Of a DNA stretch of 64,000 nt, positions 29,190 to 38,526 are shown piece by piece. Origin of the DNA: Parashewanella spongiae. Lineage in GTDB: Bacteria; Pseudomonadota; Gammaproteobacteria; Enterobacterales; Shewanellaceae. How positions within the stretch are numbered: position 1 is the first letter of the stretch; the number at the start of each line of letters is the position of its first letter. The stretch spans positions 4,278,001 to 4,342,000 of the forward strand of contig NZ_CP037952.1 in assembly GCF_004358345.1 (NCBI RefSeq), written 5' to 3'. The position numbers and the translations under genes are program-made. Under the pieces are notes generated by a model. It did no database searches. It was not told the origin of the DNA and saw nothing but the letters and a program-made list of their open reading frames with translations.

Positions 29190-29289
29190 CTGCTTCACCC
29201 CACTACCGTTACTTCGTTTCCAGCCTGTGCTAGAGTGACGAGAATTCATAGGTATACTTTCTTCCGGAACTTTACTTAGTGAGAGTGTT

Positions 29290-29585
29290 ATACCAATTAC
29301 AGTAATTAAATTCCCAGCTCAGAGCTATGTATGTGTTCAAAGTACAAGTGAAATTGATGAAGACATAGTTATTACCGACATACAAAACTGTCGTTATTAC
29401 ATTGCTGCGTTGAGACAATTTTGCGTAGTAATTTGAACACATACAAGCTCCCGAAGGGCAAGGCTAAAGGATTCCATTACTACATTACAAGTTTTTGAAT
29501 TATCCCGATAGTACTTCAAACTTGCGCCTTGTACTGAAATCCTTTAGCTCTTGCTGAGTTGGAAGTTAATTACTGTAATTGGTAT
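29290..29585. mobile_element. MITE family A, copy (296 bp)
   Basis: Terminal repeats ATACCAATTACAGTAATTAA at 29290 and complement ending 29585; non-coding interior with AACGACAGTTTTGTATGTCG in reverse. Related copies: 41566-41915, 60499-60847, and truncated ones at 26126 and 39443. Confidence 0.8.
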
Positions 29586-29639
29586 TAGGTAAATATGCTA
29601 CTTGATGGTTGTATCTCGATATTAAAAGAGTATTTAATC

Positions 29640-30275
29640 ATGACTGAACTGAATAAAGAACAAAATAAACACGGCTCTGATGCCAGTAAAAATGAAAAGC
29701 ATAAACAAAGACAGCAAAAGCTAAAAGAAACGGTTGATTCGAAAGTCGCAGCAGCTCAAAAAGAGCAAGGTATTTTATTAGTCTTAACAGGCAATGGAAA
29801 AGGCAAGTCAACTTCAGGGTTTGGTACAATCACGCGAGCGGTTGGTCATGGTAAAAAAGCTGCAGTGGTGCAGTTTATTAAAGGTGGCTGGGAGTGTGGT
29901 GAACGTAATTTGCTTAAAAAAGTCGGGGTTGAGTTTCATGTAATGGGTACAGGTTTTACATGGGAAACCCAAGATAAAGACAAAGACACTGCTGCTGCTG
30001 TTGATGCATGGGAAAAGGCTGAGCAATATCTGCAAGACGAGAGTATAGATTGCGTGTTACTTGATGAATTGACCTATATGGTGAGCTACCACTACCTTGA
30101 TGTCGAGCGTGTGCTGAACGCATTAAAGAATCGTCCACCTATGCAGCATGTGATTATTACCGGAAGAGCTTGTCATCGTGAAATTATTGAACTTGCTGAT
30201 ACTGTCAGTGAAGTTAAGCCGACAAAGCATGCTTTTGAAGCGGGTATAAAAGCTCAGGTTGGATTCGATTACTGA
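29640..30275 (+). CDS. btuR: Cob(I)yrinic acid a,c-diamide adenosyltransferase
   Basis: 211 aa CobO/BtuR/CobA-type ATP:corrinoid adenosyltransferase. P-loop TGNGKGKSTSGFGT, 'FIKGGWECGE', 'LLDELTYMVSYHYLD' and C-terminal 'TGRACHREIIELADTVSEV' are diagnostic. ATG 29640 (MTELNKEQ) is chosen; an in-frame ATG at 29595 lies just past a MITE and would add 15 atypical residues. The stop overlaps the btuF start by one base. Confidence 0.92.
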   Translation: MTELNKEQNKHGSDASKNEKHKQRQQKLKETVDSKVAAAQKEQGILLVLTGNGKGKSTSGFGTITRAVGHGKKAAVVQFIKGGWECGERNLLKKVGVEFHVMGTGFTWETQDKDKDTAAAVDAWEKAEQYLQDESIDCVLLDELTYMVSYHYLDVERVLNALKNRPPMQHVIITGRACHREIIELADTVSEVKPTKHAFEAGIKAQVGFDY

Positions 30276-31096
30276 TGAAATTCCTCAAGTTTGTTCTTCT
30301 CAATACCTTATGCTTATTGGCTTTCACTGCCTACGCCTCGCCAGTGAAAAGAGTGATTGCCTTGTCACCACATGCCGTCGAGCAACTTTATGCTATTGGG
30401 GCTGGAGAGTTGATCGTTGCGACTACCGAGCATGCCGACTTCCCAGTGTCGGCAAAAAATATTCCAACCATTGGCGGTTTTCACGGGATACAAATTGAGC
30501 GTATTTTAGAGTTAGCCCCAGATCTTATCGTATATTGGGGGAGTGGTAATAAAACCGATGATATTCAACGTTTAAAGCAATTAGGTTTTAATTTATATAA
30601 CAGCGATCCTAAGACCCTTCATGACGTCGTATTGGACTTAAAGGTGTTAGGCGAACTGACTGGTCGGCAAAAAATAACTGAAAAAGTGATTAATGATTTC
30701 AAGACAAAACTAACTCGATTAAGACTGGCTAATCATAAAAAAACTAAGGTCAAGGTATTCTATCAATTGTGGTCAAACCCATTAATGACCGTTTCAAAAA
30801 ACAGCTGGATCCAGCAACTCATTCAAGTCTGCAATGGTGAGAATGTGTTTTATGATGCCGAAGGGGATTACCCACAAGTCAGTATCGAAAATGTTTTATT
30901 AGTTAAACCTGAAGTTATTTTAGCCAGTAAAGACAAAGGAAATTTACAGGGGATAAATTGGGAAAAATGGTCGATGATACCAGCGGTTAAAAATGGCAAT
31001 ATTTATCCACTAAATGCTGATTTATTACATCGTCCGACACCAAGAGCTCTCGACGGCATTGTTGCAATATGTCAAGCTATTGATACTGCAAGATAG
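30275..31096 (+). CDS. btuF: Periplasmic cobalamin-binding protein
   Basis: 273 aa. Sec signal peptide (residues 1-22, cleavage after AYA), then the helical-backbone binding fold of BtuF: 'RVIALSPHAVEQLYAIGAGELIVATTEHADFP', 'LAPDLIVYWGSG', 'WEKWSMIPAVKNGNIYPLNADLLHRPTPR'. It delivers vitamin B12 to BtuCD. Translationally coupled to btuR, making a salvage unit; btuCD are not in the window. Confidence 0.9.
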   Translation: MKFLKFVLLNTLCLLAFTAYASPVKRVIALSPHAVEQLYAIGAGELIVATTEHADFPVSAKNIPTIGGFHGIQIERILELAPDLIVYWGSGNKTDDIQRLKQLGFNLYNSDPKTLHDVVLDLKVLGELTGRQKITEKVINDFKTKLTRLRLANHKKTKVKVFYQLWSNPLMTVSKNSWIQQLIQVCNGENVFYDAEGDYPQVSIENVLLVKPEVILASKDKGNLQGINWEKWSMIPAVKNGNIYPLNADLLHRPTPRALDGIVAICQAIDTAR

Positions 31097-31125
31097 TTTA
31101 ATATTAATATTGGAAAGGGATTTTT

Positions 31126-31509
31126 ATGTCTACTCTACTTATCTGTTTATTTATCGCAATGCTACTCCCTTTTTTAGCCAAAGCTCCCGTCGCTTATGCT
31201 ATGGCAAAATTAGGAGGCTATGACAATCAGCATCCGAGGGAGCAACAATCCAAACTCACAGGGTTCGGAGCTAGAGCATTGGCAGGGCATCAAAATGCGT
31301 TTGAATCTTTGTTGGTTTTTGGTATGGCGGTACTTGCCGTTATTGCTACAGGAGATATCACAGAAACGGCCGTTACACTGGCAATTGTGCATATCGTTGC
31401 CCGTATTATGTATCACATATTATATTTAATTGATTTATCGACACTTAGATCACTCTCATGGTTTGTTGGAATTGGCGCGAGTTTCTGTTTGTTTTGGCAG
31501 GCCGTTTAA
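31126..31509 (+). CDS. MAPEG-family membrane protein
   Basis: 127 aa, four membrane helices. The 'HQNAFESLLVFGMAVL' and 'RIMYHILYL.DLSTLRSLSWFVG' motifs are those of bacterial MAPEG proteins (glutathione/eicosanoid metabolism superfamily). AAAGGGATTTTT precedes the ATG. 29 bp after btuF, possibly co-transcribed. Confidence 0.85.
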   Translation: MSTLLICLFIAMLLPFLAKAPVAYAMAKLGGYDNQHPREQQSKLTGFGARALAGHQNAFESLLVFGMAVLAVIATGDITETAVTLAIVHIVARIMYHILYLIDLSTLRSLSWFVGIGASFCLFWQAV

Positions 31510-31759
31510 ACTTAAACCTACCCTCCATTTTTATGAGTTTTATGCAGGCAACATTTGCAGTTAATTGATTTGGAGCTGTAATGCTGCGTGTCATCAATTA
31601 CACACATTGTTGTATTGGGTAAGACTTCGTACTCTTTGAAGTGATGGTGGCGTCTAAGCTTTTCATGGAAGTCTTTAAATACTAGGGCAAAAGACTCGCT
31701 GGAAAGGTTATCTAACACCTCACGCATCTGGCTTTCTTTTGGCGTTTGATGAACATTAA

Positions 31760-32186
31760 ACCTAAACGTTCATGCTAGGCATAGATGTCATATGCGTTTA
31801 CTTTGGCTACTATTTTTCTATCACCCTACACCATGAAAATTGTATTCGCTGAGATTTGAAGATTATTCCCAACCTAAGCTAAAGGCGAAGTGATTTTTAG
31901 CTTTTATGCTTTCACTAACAGGCTTGGGAATAGGTGTTAGCGGCTATTTTCACGGTAAAAACATCAGTTGAACGCTGAGTATACGAGTAACTGTTTGAGC
32001 AATACGATGATTTTATTATCATGTTTTTCATCCAATGAGTGAAATGCTCTACGCTCACAAGCTTGCTAAAATGACTGCTATCTGCGTTGTAACTTTTGCA
32101 AGTAGAATAACTACTTGCTGCAAGCTACGCCTTACTATCAGCCATTTTTTCTACGCTTGAGAACGCAGTCAACTGATGTTTCTAGG
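31760..32186. mobile_element. MITE family B, long copy (TTAA-flanked)
   Basis: Bounded by TTAA at 31756-31759 and 32187-32190. The 31959-32181 part is nearly identical to the copy at 60160-60393 and has the inner inverted repeat AAACATCAGTTGA / TCAACTGATGTTT. The extra ~180 bp (31770-31958) is absent from the other copy. It splits a transposase frame. Confidence 0.7.
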
Positions 32187-32251
32187 TTAAAAAGCGTTTG
32201 CAGATTGCTGCGCCCTTTACTGGTTTCTAAACGTTGCTGAAACTGTACTAG

Positions 32252-33726
32252 TAGTCCATTCATATGAATTCTACAGTTAAAGCTGTTCTGGTAAACCATA
32301 GTCATAGGAGAGCTAAGAATCATATATCGATATTTATTGTTTTAAACTCTTACTTAACTTTTGTTCACAATCAATTGACAAATAAGTGATATCTGAACAA
32401 AACACCTCCTCCCACCCCTTGGCAAGTCAGTAGGATTCTAGCTTTTCATGCTTTGATTAACGAATGTGTAACTGGATTTCGTTAATCAGTGAACTTCTGT
32501 TAAAAGGCTCACTTTACTCTGGGAGTACGGGGTAAAGTTTCTTTAATTTTATACGTGCCTCCTCAGTCGTGAACTGCCAGTTCATCTTAGCCTTGGACTC
32601 ATTACGCTCGGTAACCCAGGCTTCGACTTCAGTATTTAGTGTTTCCTGATCGGGTATTCTTCGGTTTAAGCATTGCCTGCTCAAGATACTTAATTCAATT
32701 TCAGCCATATCCAACCAACTTCCGTGCTTTGGCGTGTAATGAAATTCTATTTTATTGATCAACCTACGAGCTTCTTCTGGTTCGAAGGCCTTATAAAATG
32801 AAGCCGGTGTATGAGTATTCAAGTTATCCTCAACTAATACAATTGTCTCAGCGTCCTTATAACGCCCGTCTACTAAGGCTTTTACTTGATGAGCCCAATC
32901 AATGGCCGTTCTGTGTTCAGTGACTTCAACATGTCGCCAGCCCGCTAAAGGCTCAAATATCATGAACAGGTTGCTGACACCGTTACGCTCATACTCTGTA
33001 TCGTATCGCTCTGGATAACCTGAAACTAAGGGTAACGGATTGCGAACTTCTTTAACTTGTTGTTTGCTGGTTTCATCAAGGCATACTAAAGGACGCTTAG
33101 GATTGTAAGGAAGTTTATAGAGTTCTAATATATCTTCCATAGCACTCACGAAAGCAGCGTTTTCCTCTTTAGGTATACACCACTCTTCTTTAAGCCATGG
33201 TTTAAGTTCGTTTTTTTTAAAGCATAATGAACAGAAGTTCTTGATATGTTATCGATATATTTGAGTTCAATCATCTTGTCTCTAAGAAGATTTAATGTCC
33301 AACGGCAACGTCCTTCAGGAGGCGTAGAGCAGGCCAGTGCAATTAGGTGGGCTTCGGCTTCGCCATCCATTATGCGTCTGCGGCCTTGATGGCTGTGTTT
33401 GCTATTCACAGCGACTTCTAATCCTTCTTCGACAAAACGCTTTCTAAGGCTCGTTACTGCAAGTGGTGAGATGTTTAGTGCTTTAGCAATCTGTTGATTG
33501 GTCAGTGGCGAATTATTCTCATCAATAGCAAGTAAAATTTGGGCGTGTCGTTTCTTATGTTGAGCAACACGTGGTTTCTTCTGCTTTATCAAAGCCTCAA
33601 GCATTGAACGTTCTTCATTACTCAAACGAACGTGGTATTTAACCCTCATAACAACTCCAGTGTTTCTTGTGTTCAGGAGTTGTTAGGATATAACCATTCG
33701 GTCATTATTTGTTCTTGAATGGACTA
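32252..33726 (-). mobile_element. IS630-family insertion sequence
   Basis: Ends TAGTCCATTCA (32252-32262) and TGAATGGACTA (33716-33726) are inverted repeats flanked on both sides by CTAG, consistent with the IS630 TA target duplication. Carries a two-frame transposase and disrupts an older transposase gene. Confidence 0.8.
32514..33649 (-). CDS. IS630-family transposase, two frames joined by a probable -1 frameshift
   Basis: Frame 1 (33649-33146) has an HTH domain ('LTNQQIAKALNISPLAVTSLRKRF'). Frame 2 (to 32514) holds the DDE domain: 'LVCLDETSKQQ', 'VEDNLNTHTPASFYKAF' and 'HYTPKHGSWLDMAEIE'. At HYALKK the run of eight A in TTTAAAAAAAAC lets a -1 slip continue as NELKPWLKEEWCIPKEENAAF, typical IS630 sequence, into frame 2. 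Programmed frameshifting is known for this family, so the element may be active. Confidence 0.8.
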
Positions 33727-33910
33727 CTAGTGATGGCTCTTGAAAGTACATACAAGTAAAGCCACTCATGACAACATCGTGATGAATGTGCTGAGACATT
33801 GAGCTGTTTCTTGGATCTGTACTTGCATTGATGTGCTGAGCCAAGCTCTTTCTAAGCGCATCAAAACTGAGATGTTTTTTTTCTTGTATTCGAGAAGCCA
33901 AGTTAAGCAC

Positions 33911-34209
33911 TCTCTGATTAAAAATAATGCTCTATATGGTAATACAGAAATCACTGATAGCTTGTGATCTATTTGCCATAGTTGTTGTGATCTACCGCTG
34001 AATGTTTGACTTCAGTATTAGGTTTGTGCTAAAAAAATTCGCCATCAGCTTACCCATTGAATATTAAAGAGTTATTTCTTCACCGAGAATTACTGAATGG
34101 AAGTGACTCTGTAATTTTAAAAAAATAAACAATGATGTAATTGATACCGTAAGCTACACAAATTCAGAGGAAGGTATGTGGCTTAACTTTGGGGAATTAA
34201 AAGGAATTA
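33911..34209. other. Gap before secreted protein gene
   Basis: No gene or named repeat is seen. The last ~60 bp (GAGGAAGG..., then AAAGGAATTA) hold the ribosome site and probably the promoter of the gene at 34210. Confidence 0.3.
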
Positions 34210-35073
34210 ATGATGGGTAATAAATACATTTTTTTGCTGTTAACTGTTATTTCTTTTTCGTCGATATCAAGTTCATATGGTGAGACAGAAGAATATAATC
34301 AAAACGAATCTTATCAGATGGGAAAAATAGTTAAATATGAAAATAATCTTTGGATTAATAGGTTTCCTGTACGTAAAAATGAAGAGCCTAGATTCAAAAA
34401 TAATAGAGTATGGAAAAAAGTACAATTAGTTAATATTCAGCCTTACTCACATCAAGGAAAGGAAAAGAAAGTATTAGGTAACACCATATATGTTCCATAT
34501 GCTTGGGGAGATTCAGTCATTCAAGGTGGAAAATATTTCACTTATGTTGGAGTTATTTCTAATGATGATGAAAATAGCCCTATTAATAGTAATAAGTGGA
34601 TAGAGTTCTCTCATCCTGCTCTAGGCTTTGATATTCCAATATTTGATCCTAATTCAGAAGAAGCAAAATCATTACTAGGAATAGACTCCAACTCAAATGA
34701 AATAAGAGATGATTTTGAATTAACAATTGTCATGAGTGATTTAAATCCAGAAGTCAAAAAGATGGCTTTGAATTCTGGTGTCATTTATGGAGAGATTATG
34801 AATATTGGATTTAATCAACTTGATATATCAAGTGATAGAGCCAATAGTCTAGCCTCAGTTTTCATTTCTTCTCGACAATGTAAAAATGACCTTCACAAAG
34901 TGGAATTCTATGGGAAATCTTGGACTGAAACAAAATTTTTCAATTCAAAAGAAAGGCTGATAGCTAAATTTAAATATCAAAATTTCATTTTTGAAAGAAC
35001 AAGTGTCAGTAAATTCACGGACGCATTTTTTAAATCTTGCGAAAAGGTCAAAAATTATATTGAATCAAGATAA
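34210..35073 (+). CDS. Secreted protein of unknown function
   Basis: 287 aa with a Sec signal peptide (MMGNKYIFLLLTVISFSS..., cleavage near residue 25). ~30-130 is beta-rich with 'QPYSHQGKEKKV' and 'WIEFSHPALGFDIPIFDPNSEEAKSLLGID'. 'GIDSNSNEIRDDFE' resembles a Ca-binding or EF-like acidic loop. Two cysteines near the end may pair. AAAGGAATTA precedes the ATG. It is isolated between mobile elements; base composition is AT-rich (many AAT/ATA codons), suggesting acquisition. Confidence 0.6.
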   Translation: MMGNKYIFLLLTVISFSSISSSYGETEEYNQNESYQMGKIVKYENNLWINRFPVRKNEEPRFKNNRVWKKVQLVNIQPYSHQGKEKKVLGNTIYVPYAWGDSVIQGGKYFTYVGVISNDDENSPINSNKWIEFSHPALGFDIPIFDPNSEEAKSLLGIDSNSNEIRDDFELTIVMSDLNPEVKKMALNSGVIYGEIMNIGFNQLDISSDRANSLASVFISSRQCKNDLHKVEFYGKSWTETKFFNSKERLIAKFKYQNFIFERTSVSKFTDAFFKSCEKVKNYIESR

Positions 35074-35114
35074 TGAAAAGTATAAAACTAATTCTCATTG
35101 TATTTATTTTGTAA

Positions 35115-35788
35115 CTATTCATCCTGTTGAACAAAAATATAGAGAAGATGCCCAGTAAACAGTAGTTGTAGGGCAGTTGATGCGCTGATACTTTGTTTGC
35201 GACAACTTGATATGTAACTGCGAACCGCACAGAAAATTTCCGCTCCCTCTTCGCTTCGGAAGCAACCTGAAATTTTCTGATGAACTTTGGTCATCCTGAT
35301 GTCATTTTCTGCCAAGTTATTGGTAAAAGGAACATCTGGGTTAACCATAAATCGCAGTACTTCTTTTTCGTAATTTTGTAGTCGCTCTAAGAGATTTCGG
35401 CTTTTACTTTTTTTGTTCTTCCTCGTTTCCCATCTATCTTGGGTGGCTCAGGACATTCTATCTCTGCATCTTTTAGCAAGGCTCGATATTCTTTCAATTT
35501 ATGTTTCGCTCTTTGATAGCCAAGCCTTCCGCCATTATTCTCTACTTCCTCATGAGTTTCATAAAGAAAATCTTGTACTTTCTTCGCCCATTGCTGCTTT
35601 TCTTTATCATAGGCAAATTCAAGCTCTCTGATATGGTGAGCGTTGCACAAACTATGTAAACAATCGTATTTAAAATAAGGCTTCCAATGGTCATGAACGA
35701 GGATACCTTTATAATCAGGCAGTATTCCTGCGGCGTCCGTTGCTACCTTTCCACGTTTTTTATGCCCAAAAAAGTACGTCCATTTATG
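35115..35788 (-). pseudogene. IS66 TnpC-type transposase, 5'-truncated and frameshifted
   Basis: The frame is open from 35788: 'WTYFFGHKKRGKVATDAAG', 'DYKGILVHDHWKPYF', 'LCNAHHIRELEFAYD' (the IS66 DDE core), to a stop near 35387. A shifted frame continues 'SRNLLERLQNYEKEVLRFM', 'VPFTNNLAENDIRMTK', 'GAEIFCAVRSYISSCRKQ' to 35115. The shift occurs at an A7 run (~35410). The N-terminus is replaced at 35789 by an IS630 fragment. Dead remnant. Confidence 0.85.
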
Positions 35789-36358
35789 AGCGTTTTCCTC
35801 TTTAGGTATAAACCACTCTTCTTTAAGCCATGGTTTAAGTTCATTTTTTTAACGCATAATGAACAGAAGTTCTTGATATGTTATCGATATATTTGAGTTC
35901 AATCATCTTGTCTCTAAGAAGATTTAATGTCCAACGGCAACGTCCTTCAGGAGGCGTAGAGCAGGCCAGTGCAATTAGGTGGGCTTCGGCTTCGCCATCC
36001 ATTATGCGTCTGCGGCCTTGATCGCTGTGTTTGCTATTCACAGCGACTTCTAATCCTTCTTCGACAAAACGCTTTCTAAGGCTCGTTACTGCAAGTGGTG
36101 AGATGTTTAGTGCTTTAGCAATCTGTTGATTGGTCAGTGGCGAATTATTCTCATCAATAGCAAGTAAAATTTGGGCGTGTCGTTTCTTATGTTGAGCAAC
36201 ACGTGGTTTCTTCTGCTTTATCAAAGCCTCAAGCATTGAACGTTCTTCATTACTCAAACGAACGTGATATTTAACCCTCATAACAACTCCAGTGTTTCTT
36301 GTGTTCAGGAGTTGTTAGGATATAACCATTCGGTCATTATTTGTTCTTGAATGGACTA
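35789..36358 (-). mobile_element. Truncated IS630 copy (one end plus transposase frame 1)
   Basis: 570 bp almost identical to 33156-33726 of the full copy (571 bp). Differences include one A lost from the A-run, so the frame ends at HYALKK-stop (ORF 36281-35841), and the -1 slip no longer leads into the DDE frame. The DDE half is deleted. Ends with the same TGAATGGACTA terminus at 36358. Confidence 0.85.
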
Positions 36359-36360
36359 TT

Positions 36361-36437
36361 AGTGTCTTTGCTTTTTTCTATAAAAGTCACTGGATATCAG
36401 CCTTCGCTGGTATGACAAAGATTAGTACTTTCTAAAT
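36361..36437. repeat. Family-C repeat, truncated copy
   Basis: Matches positions ~16024-16099 (TTTGCTTTTTTCTATAAAAG to TTTCTAAAT) with a few changes, abutting the IS630 end; the first part of the repeat is missing. Confidence 0.7.
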
Positions 36438-36473
36438 AAAACCAGATTATTTAACTTTCTACTTTTGTAAAAC

Positions 36474-37226
36474 TCACTTATTAATGTGTATGTCTGGTCT
36501 GATAATCTCTTTTCCAAACACTTTCCGATGAAATTGTCTTGAAAGATTAAATGTTTCCATAACATCAGTCATCATAGTGACTAACTCAGGCGAACGGGCT
36601 TTCTTTTTACCGACTTTGAGCTTGCCATCATTTTCCACAATCAACTGTGCGTACAACTGCGCATCTTGACTGAGTTGTTCATGATCTTCTTCGGCCACAT
36701 TATAGCGAGTACCGTAATATCGATAAGCTTGTTCTCGTAACATAACATCGTCATTGCATCCGATAATATCTGGTACAAGCGGAGACTCACTCATTAGCAT
36801 CACTCGGTGAATGAAGCTCAATACTTCATCCTTACTAAAGGCATTAAATAACACCTGATGACGTTGCCATAACAAATACAGCTCTTGCTTTAATGCCACA
36901 TCGGATCTGACATTAATATTCAGCGTTTCGATAGAAAATGTCCCAAAAAAGATAACTGCTAATTTTTGATCTTTTGATAATCGAGACGGCCATTGTTGAT
37001 ACCACTTATGCATTTTCTGTATTTTTTGATAATCAAGCTCAGTCCACAATTCGAAAAGATCATCTAATGCCATAGTATTCACGACAGAATGACCTAATTG
37101 CGGATCAGAAAATGCTTGTTTGGCTCGAGCAATAAAGCTTTGTTTTCTTTCCAACATTGCTGTCATTGAATTCATATCAGCGGGGAATAACTCTTTATGA
37201 GCATTAACCAGTGAGCCAAGTTCCAT
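36474..37226 (-). CDS. Hypothetical protein, 250 aa
   Basis: Predicted soluble and mainly helical. No signal peptide, no membrane helix and no recognised motif. Features include 'FIARAKQAFSD', 'HKWYQQWPSRLSKDQKLAVIFFGTFSIE' and a basic stretch 'KLKVGKKKARSP' (~205-215). It is divergent from the RING-type gene with a 169-bp gap. Codon use looks like that of core genes. Function unknown. Confidence 0.6.
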   Translation of the reverse strand: MELGSLVNAHKELFPADMNSMTAMLERKQSFIARAKQAFSDPQLGHSVVNTMALDDLFELWTELDYQKIQKMHKWYQQWPSRLSKDQKLAVIFFGTFSIETLNINVRSDVALKQELYLLWQRHQVLFNAFSKDEVLSFIHRVMLMSESPLVPDIIGCNDDVMLREQAYRYYGTRYNVAEEDHEQLSQDAQLYAQLIVENDGKLKVGKKKARSPELVTMMTDVMETFNLSRQFHRKVFGKEIIRPDIHINK

Positions 37227-37395
37227 GTGTGTTTATCCTTTAATTGATATTAATTACAAGCTTAGTCGAATTTTTAATTTATTGAACGGAAGCGTTTATT
37301 ACAACACGTCGATTAAAGACGTGAAAATAACTTAATGAGACTCTCCTACATTAATATGTTTAAAATATAAGCATCTATCAAAGTGCAAGTAAATT

Positions 37396-38520
37396 ATGCT
37401 TACAAAAACTGAACTTACTGATAGTCAGAGCCTTTTTTTAGCAATGACTGAGGCTGTGCATAACAAACAACAATTTGAATTACAAACTGTCACAATAAAT
37501 GAACGAACATGGTCTGCAATATTTCCGTATCATGATATAAAGTTATGTCCAATTTGCACTGATAAACCCACCTCCACAAGTATTTGCCAATTTATGGCTC
37601 ACAATGTCTGCGAAGATTGCGCTCCAAAACTTCAAAAAGAATGCTGGGAATGTAAAAATATATTTGATGACAAAAAAATTATCGAAAACCAAAATTTGAA
37701 TCTAAGACAACAACTCAATACTTTATTGTTAAATTGTTCAGTATGTAAAGAGCACCTCGAATACGCCGATATAATAACTCATATTAAATTCTGTTTGGTT
37801 GAGCGAAGCATATCAATAGAAAAATTAGATATAAAAAAGGTATTGATGATTATCATTAATCTTGCGGCAGAGTTTAGTAGCTCAGAGTTCAGAATATCAG
37901 AGTCAGATGCAGCAACCGTGATTACCGATTCTGTTAGTATTAATCCTGACTCAAAAACCAAACTCTTTTTTTCAAAAGTATCAGGTATTACTATCAATAC
38001 TGATTTATCCAGTGATGACTTAGATCTCGAACCACTCGTTAAACTATATGGCCAGAAAATTAAACCTCAACTCATTGAACAGATTAAAGCAATACCAGTG
38101 GCATCTGTTATTGTTACTGATGAAGCACCGCTAAATCAATATGATAGTAGTAATCAGTGCTCAAAAAGAGCTTCTTTTCCTATAATTGAAGCTCAGCTAT
38201 CAGCAAATTACACATATGATCTGGGCTGTAAAACTAAAGAGCAAGCCTTGCTATCTATTTTTAGAACCCTTTGCAGAGAGTGCGATATGCATAATTACTT
38301 CTCTCTAGAATTAGCGTGTGATGCTTTTATTCAGCTTGAAGAAAACAATCCAAGGGGGCCGTGGTTTGTTGATCGTATCGATGGCGTACTATTAAATTTA
38401 GTTTTTACTAATTACTCGATATGCTTCGAAAAGTTTTTATCGGTTTGGAGTGATGGAAAAGGCAAAAGAGTGATATCGGCATTGCATCTAGAAAAAACAT
38501 CCTTGTTAGCTACACGTTAG
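37396..38520 (+). CDS. RING-finger protein with second TRAF-like zinc finger
   Basis: 374 aa. Residues 51-86 show C51-x2-C54-x9-C64-x4-H69-x2-C72-x2-C75-x7-C83-x2-C86, a C3HC4 RING pattern ('CPIC...HNVCEDC...CWEC'). At 114-133, C-x2-C-x11-H-x3-C ('CSVCKEH...HIKFC') is like the first TRAF-type or C2HC zinc finger that follows RINGs in eukaryotic E3 ligases. The remaining ~240 residues are unrecognised. No signal peptide. RING domains recruit E2~ubiquitin in eukaryotes. Bacteria lack ubiquitin in general, so an injected E3 ligase-like effector is the natural hypothesis; structural zinc binding only is the alternative. Confidence 0.7.
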   Translation: MLTKTELTDSQSLFLAMTEAVHNKQQFELQTVTINERTWSAIFPYHDIKLCPICTDKPTSTSICQFMAHNVCEDCAPKLQKECWECKNIFDDKKIIENQNLNLRQQLNTLLLNCSVCKEHLEYADIITHIKFCLVERSISIEKLDIKKVLMIIINLAAEFSSSEFRISESDAATVITDSVSINPDSKTKLFFSKVSGITINTDLSSDDLDLEPLVKLYGQKIKPQLIEQIKAIPVASVIVTDEAPLNQYDSSNQCSKRASFPIIEAQLSANYTYDLGCKTKEQALLSIFRTLCRECDMHNYFSLELACDAFIQLEENNPRGPWFVDRIDGVLLNLVFTNYSICFEKFLSVWSDGKGKRVISALHLEKTSLLATR

Positions 38521-38526
38521 CGTCTT

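Larger units (their letters stand above)
26244..29207 (-). mobile_element. IS1-family element, interrupted by two other ISs
   Basis: Left end GGTAGTGGGCT (26244-26254) and right end ACCCCACTACC (29197-29207) are inverted repeats matching at 10 of 11 bases, the normal IS1 type. Between them are insB, the end of insA, an IS4/IS701-like element and an ISAs1 element. The insA N-terminus is gone, presumably deleted when the ISAs1 element arrived. Confidence 0.65.
31518..33910 (-). pseudogene. Transposase gene broken into three parts by IS630 and a MITE
   Basis: Three minus-strand fragments join into one protein. Part 1, 33910-33727: 'MLNLASRIQEKKHLSFDAL' to 'FTCMYFQEPSL'. Part 2, 32251-32187: 'LVQFQQRLETSKGRSNLQTLFN'-like. 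Part 3, 31759-31518: 'NVHQTPKESQMREVLDNL', then 'MCVIDDTQHYSSKSI' with 'CLHKTHKNG', a DDE-transposase region with the first catalytic Asp. It then ends at a stop. The IS630 element lies between parts 1 and 2, and a TTAA-flanked MITE between 2 and 3. The family is probably an ISNCY-type DDE transposase; the C-terminal catalytic part is absent. Confidence 0.7.

Noticed and set aside
32138..32323. 61-aa minus-strand gene
   Set aside because: A chimera of the IS630 end, a transposase fragment and the MITE end, not a gene.
33683..33726. C-terminal part of the fragment starting at 33910 (SRTNNDRMVIS)
   Set aside because: Encoded by the IS630 terminus, not by the original transposase.
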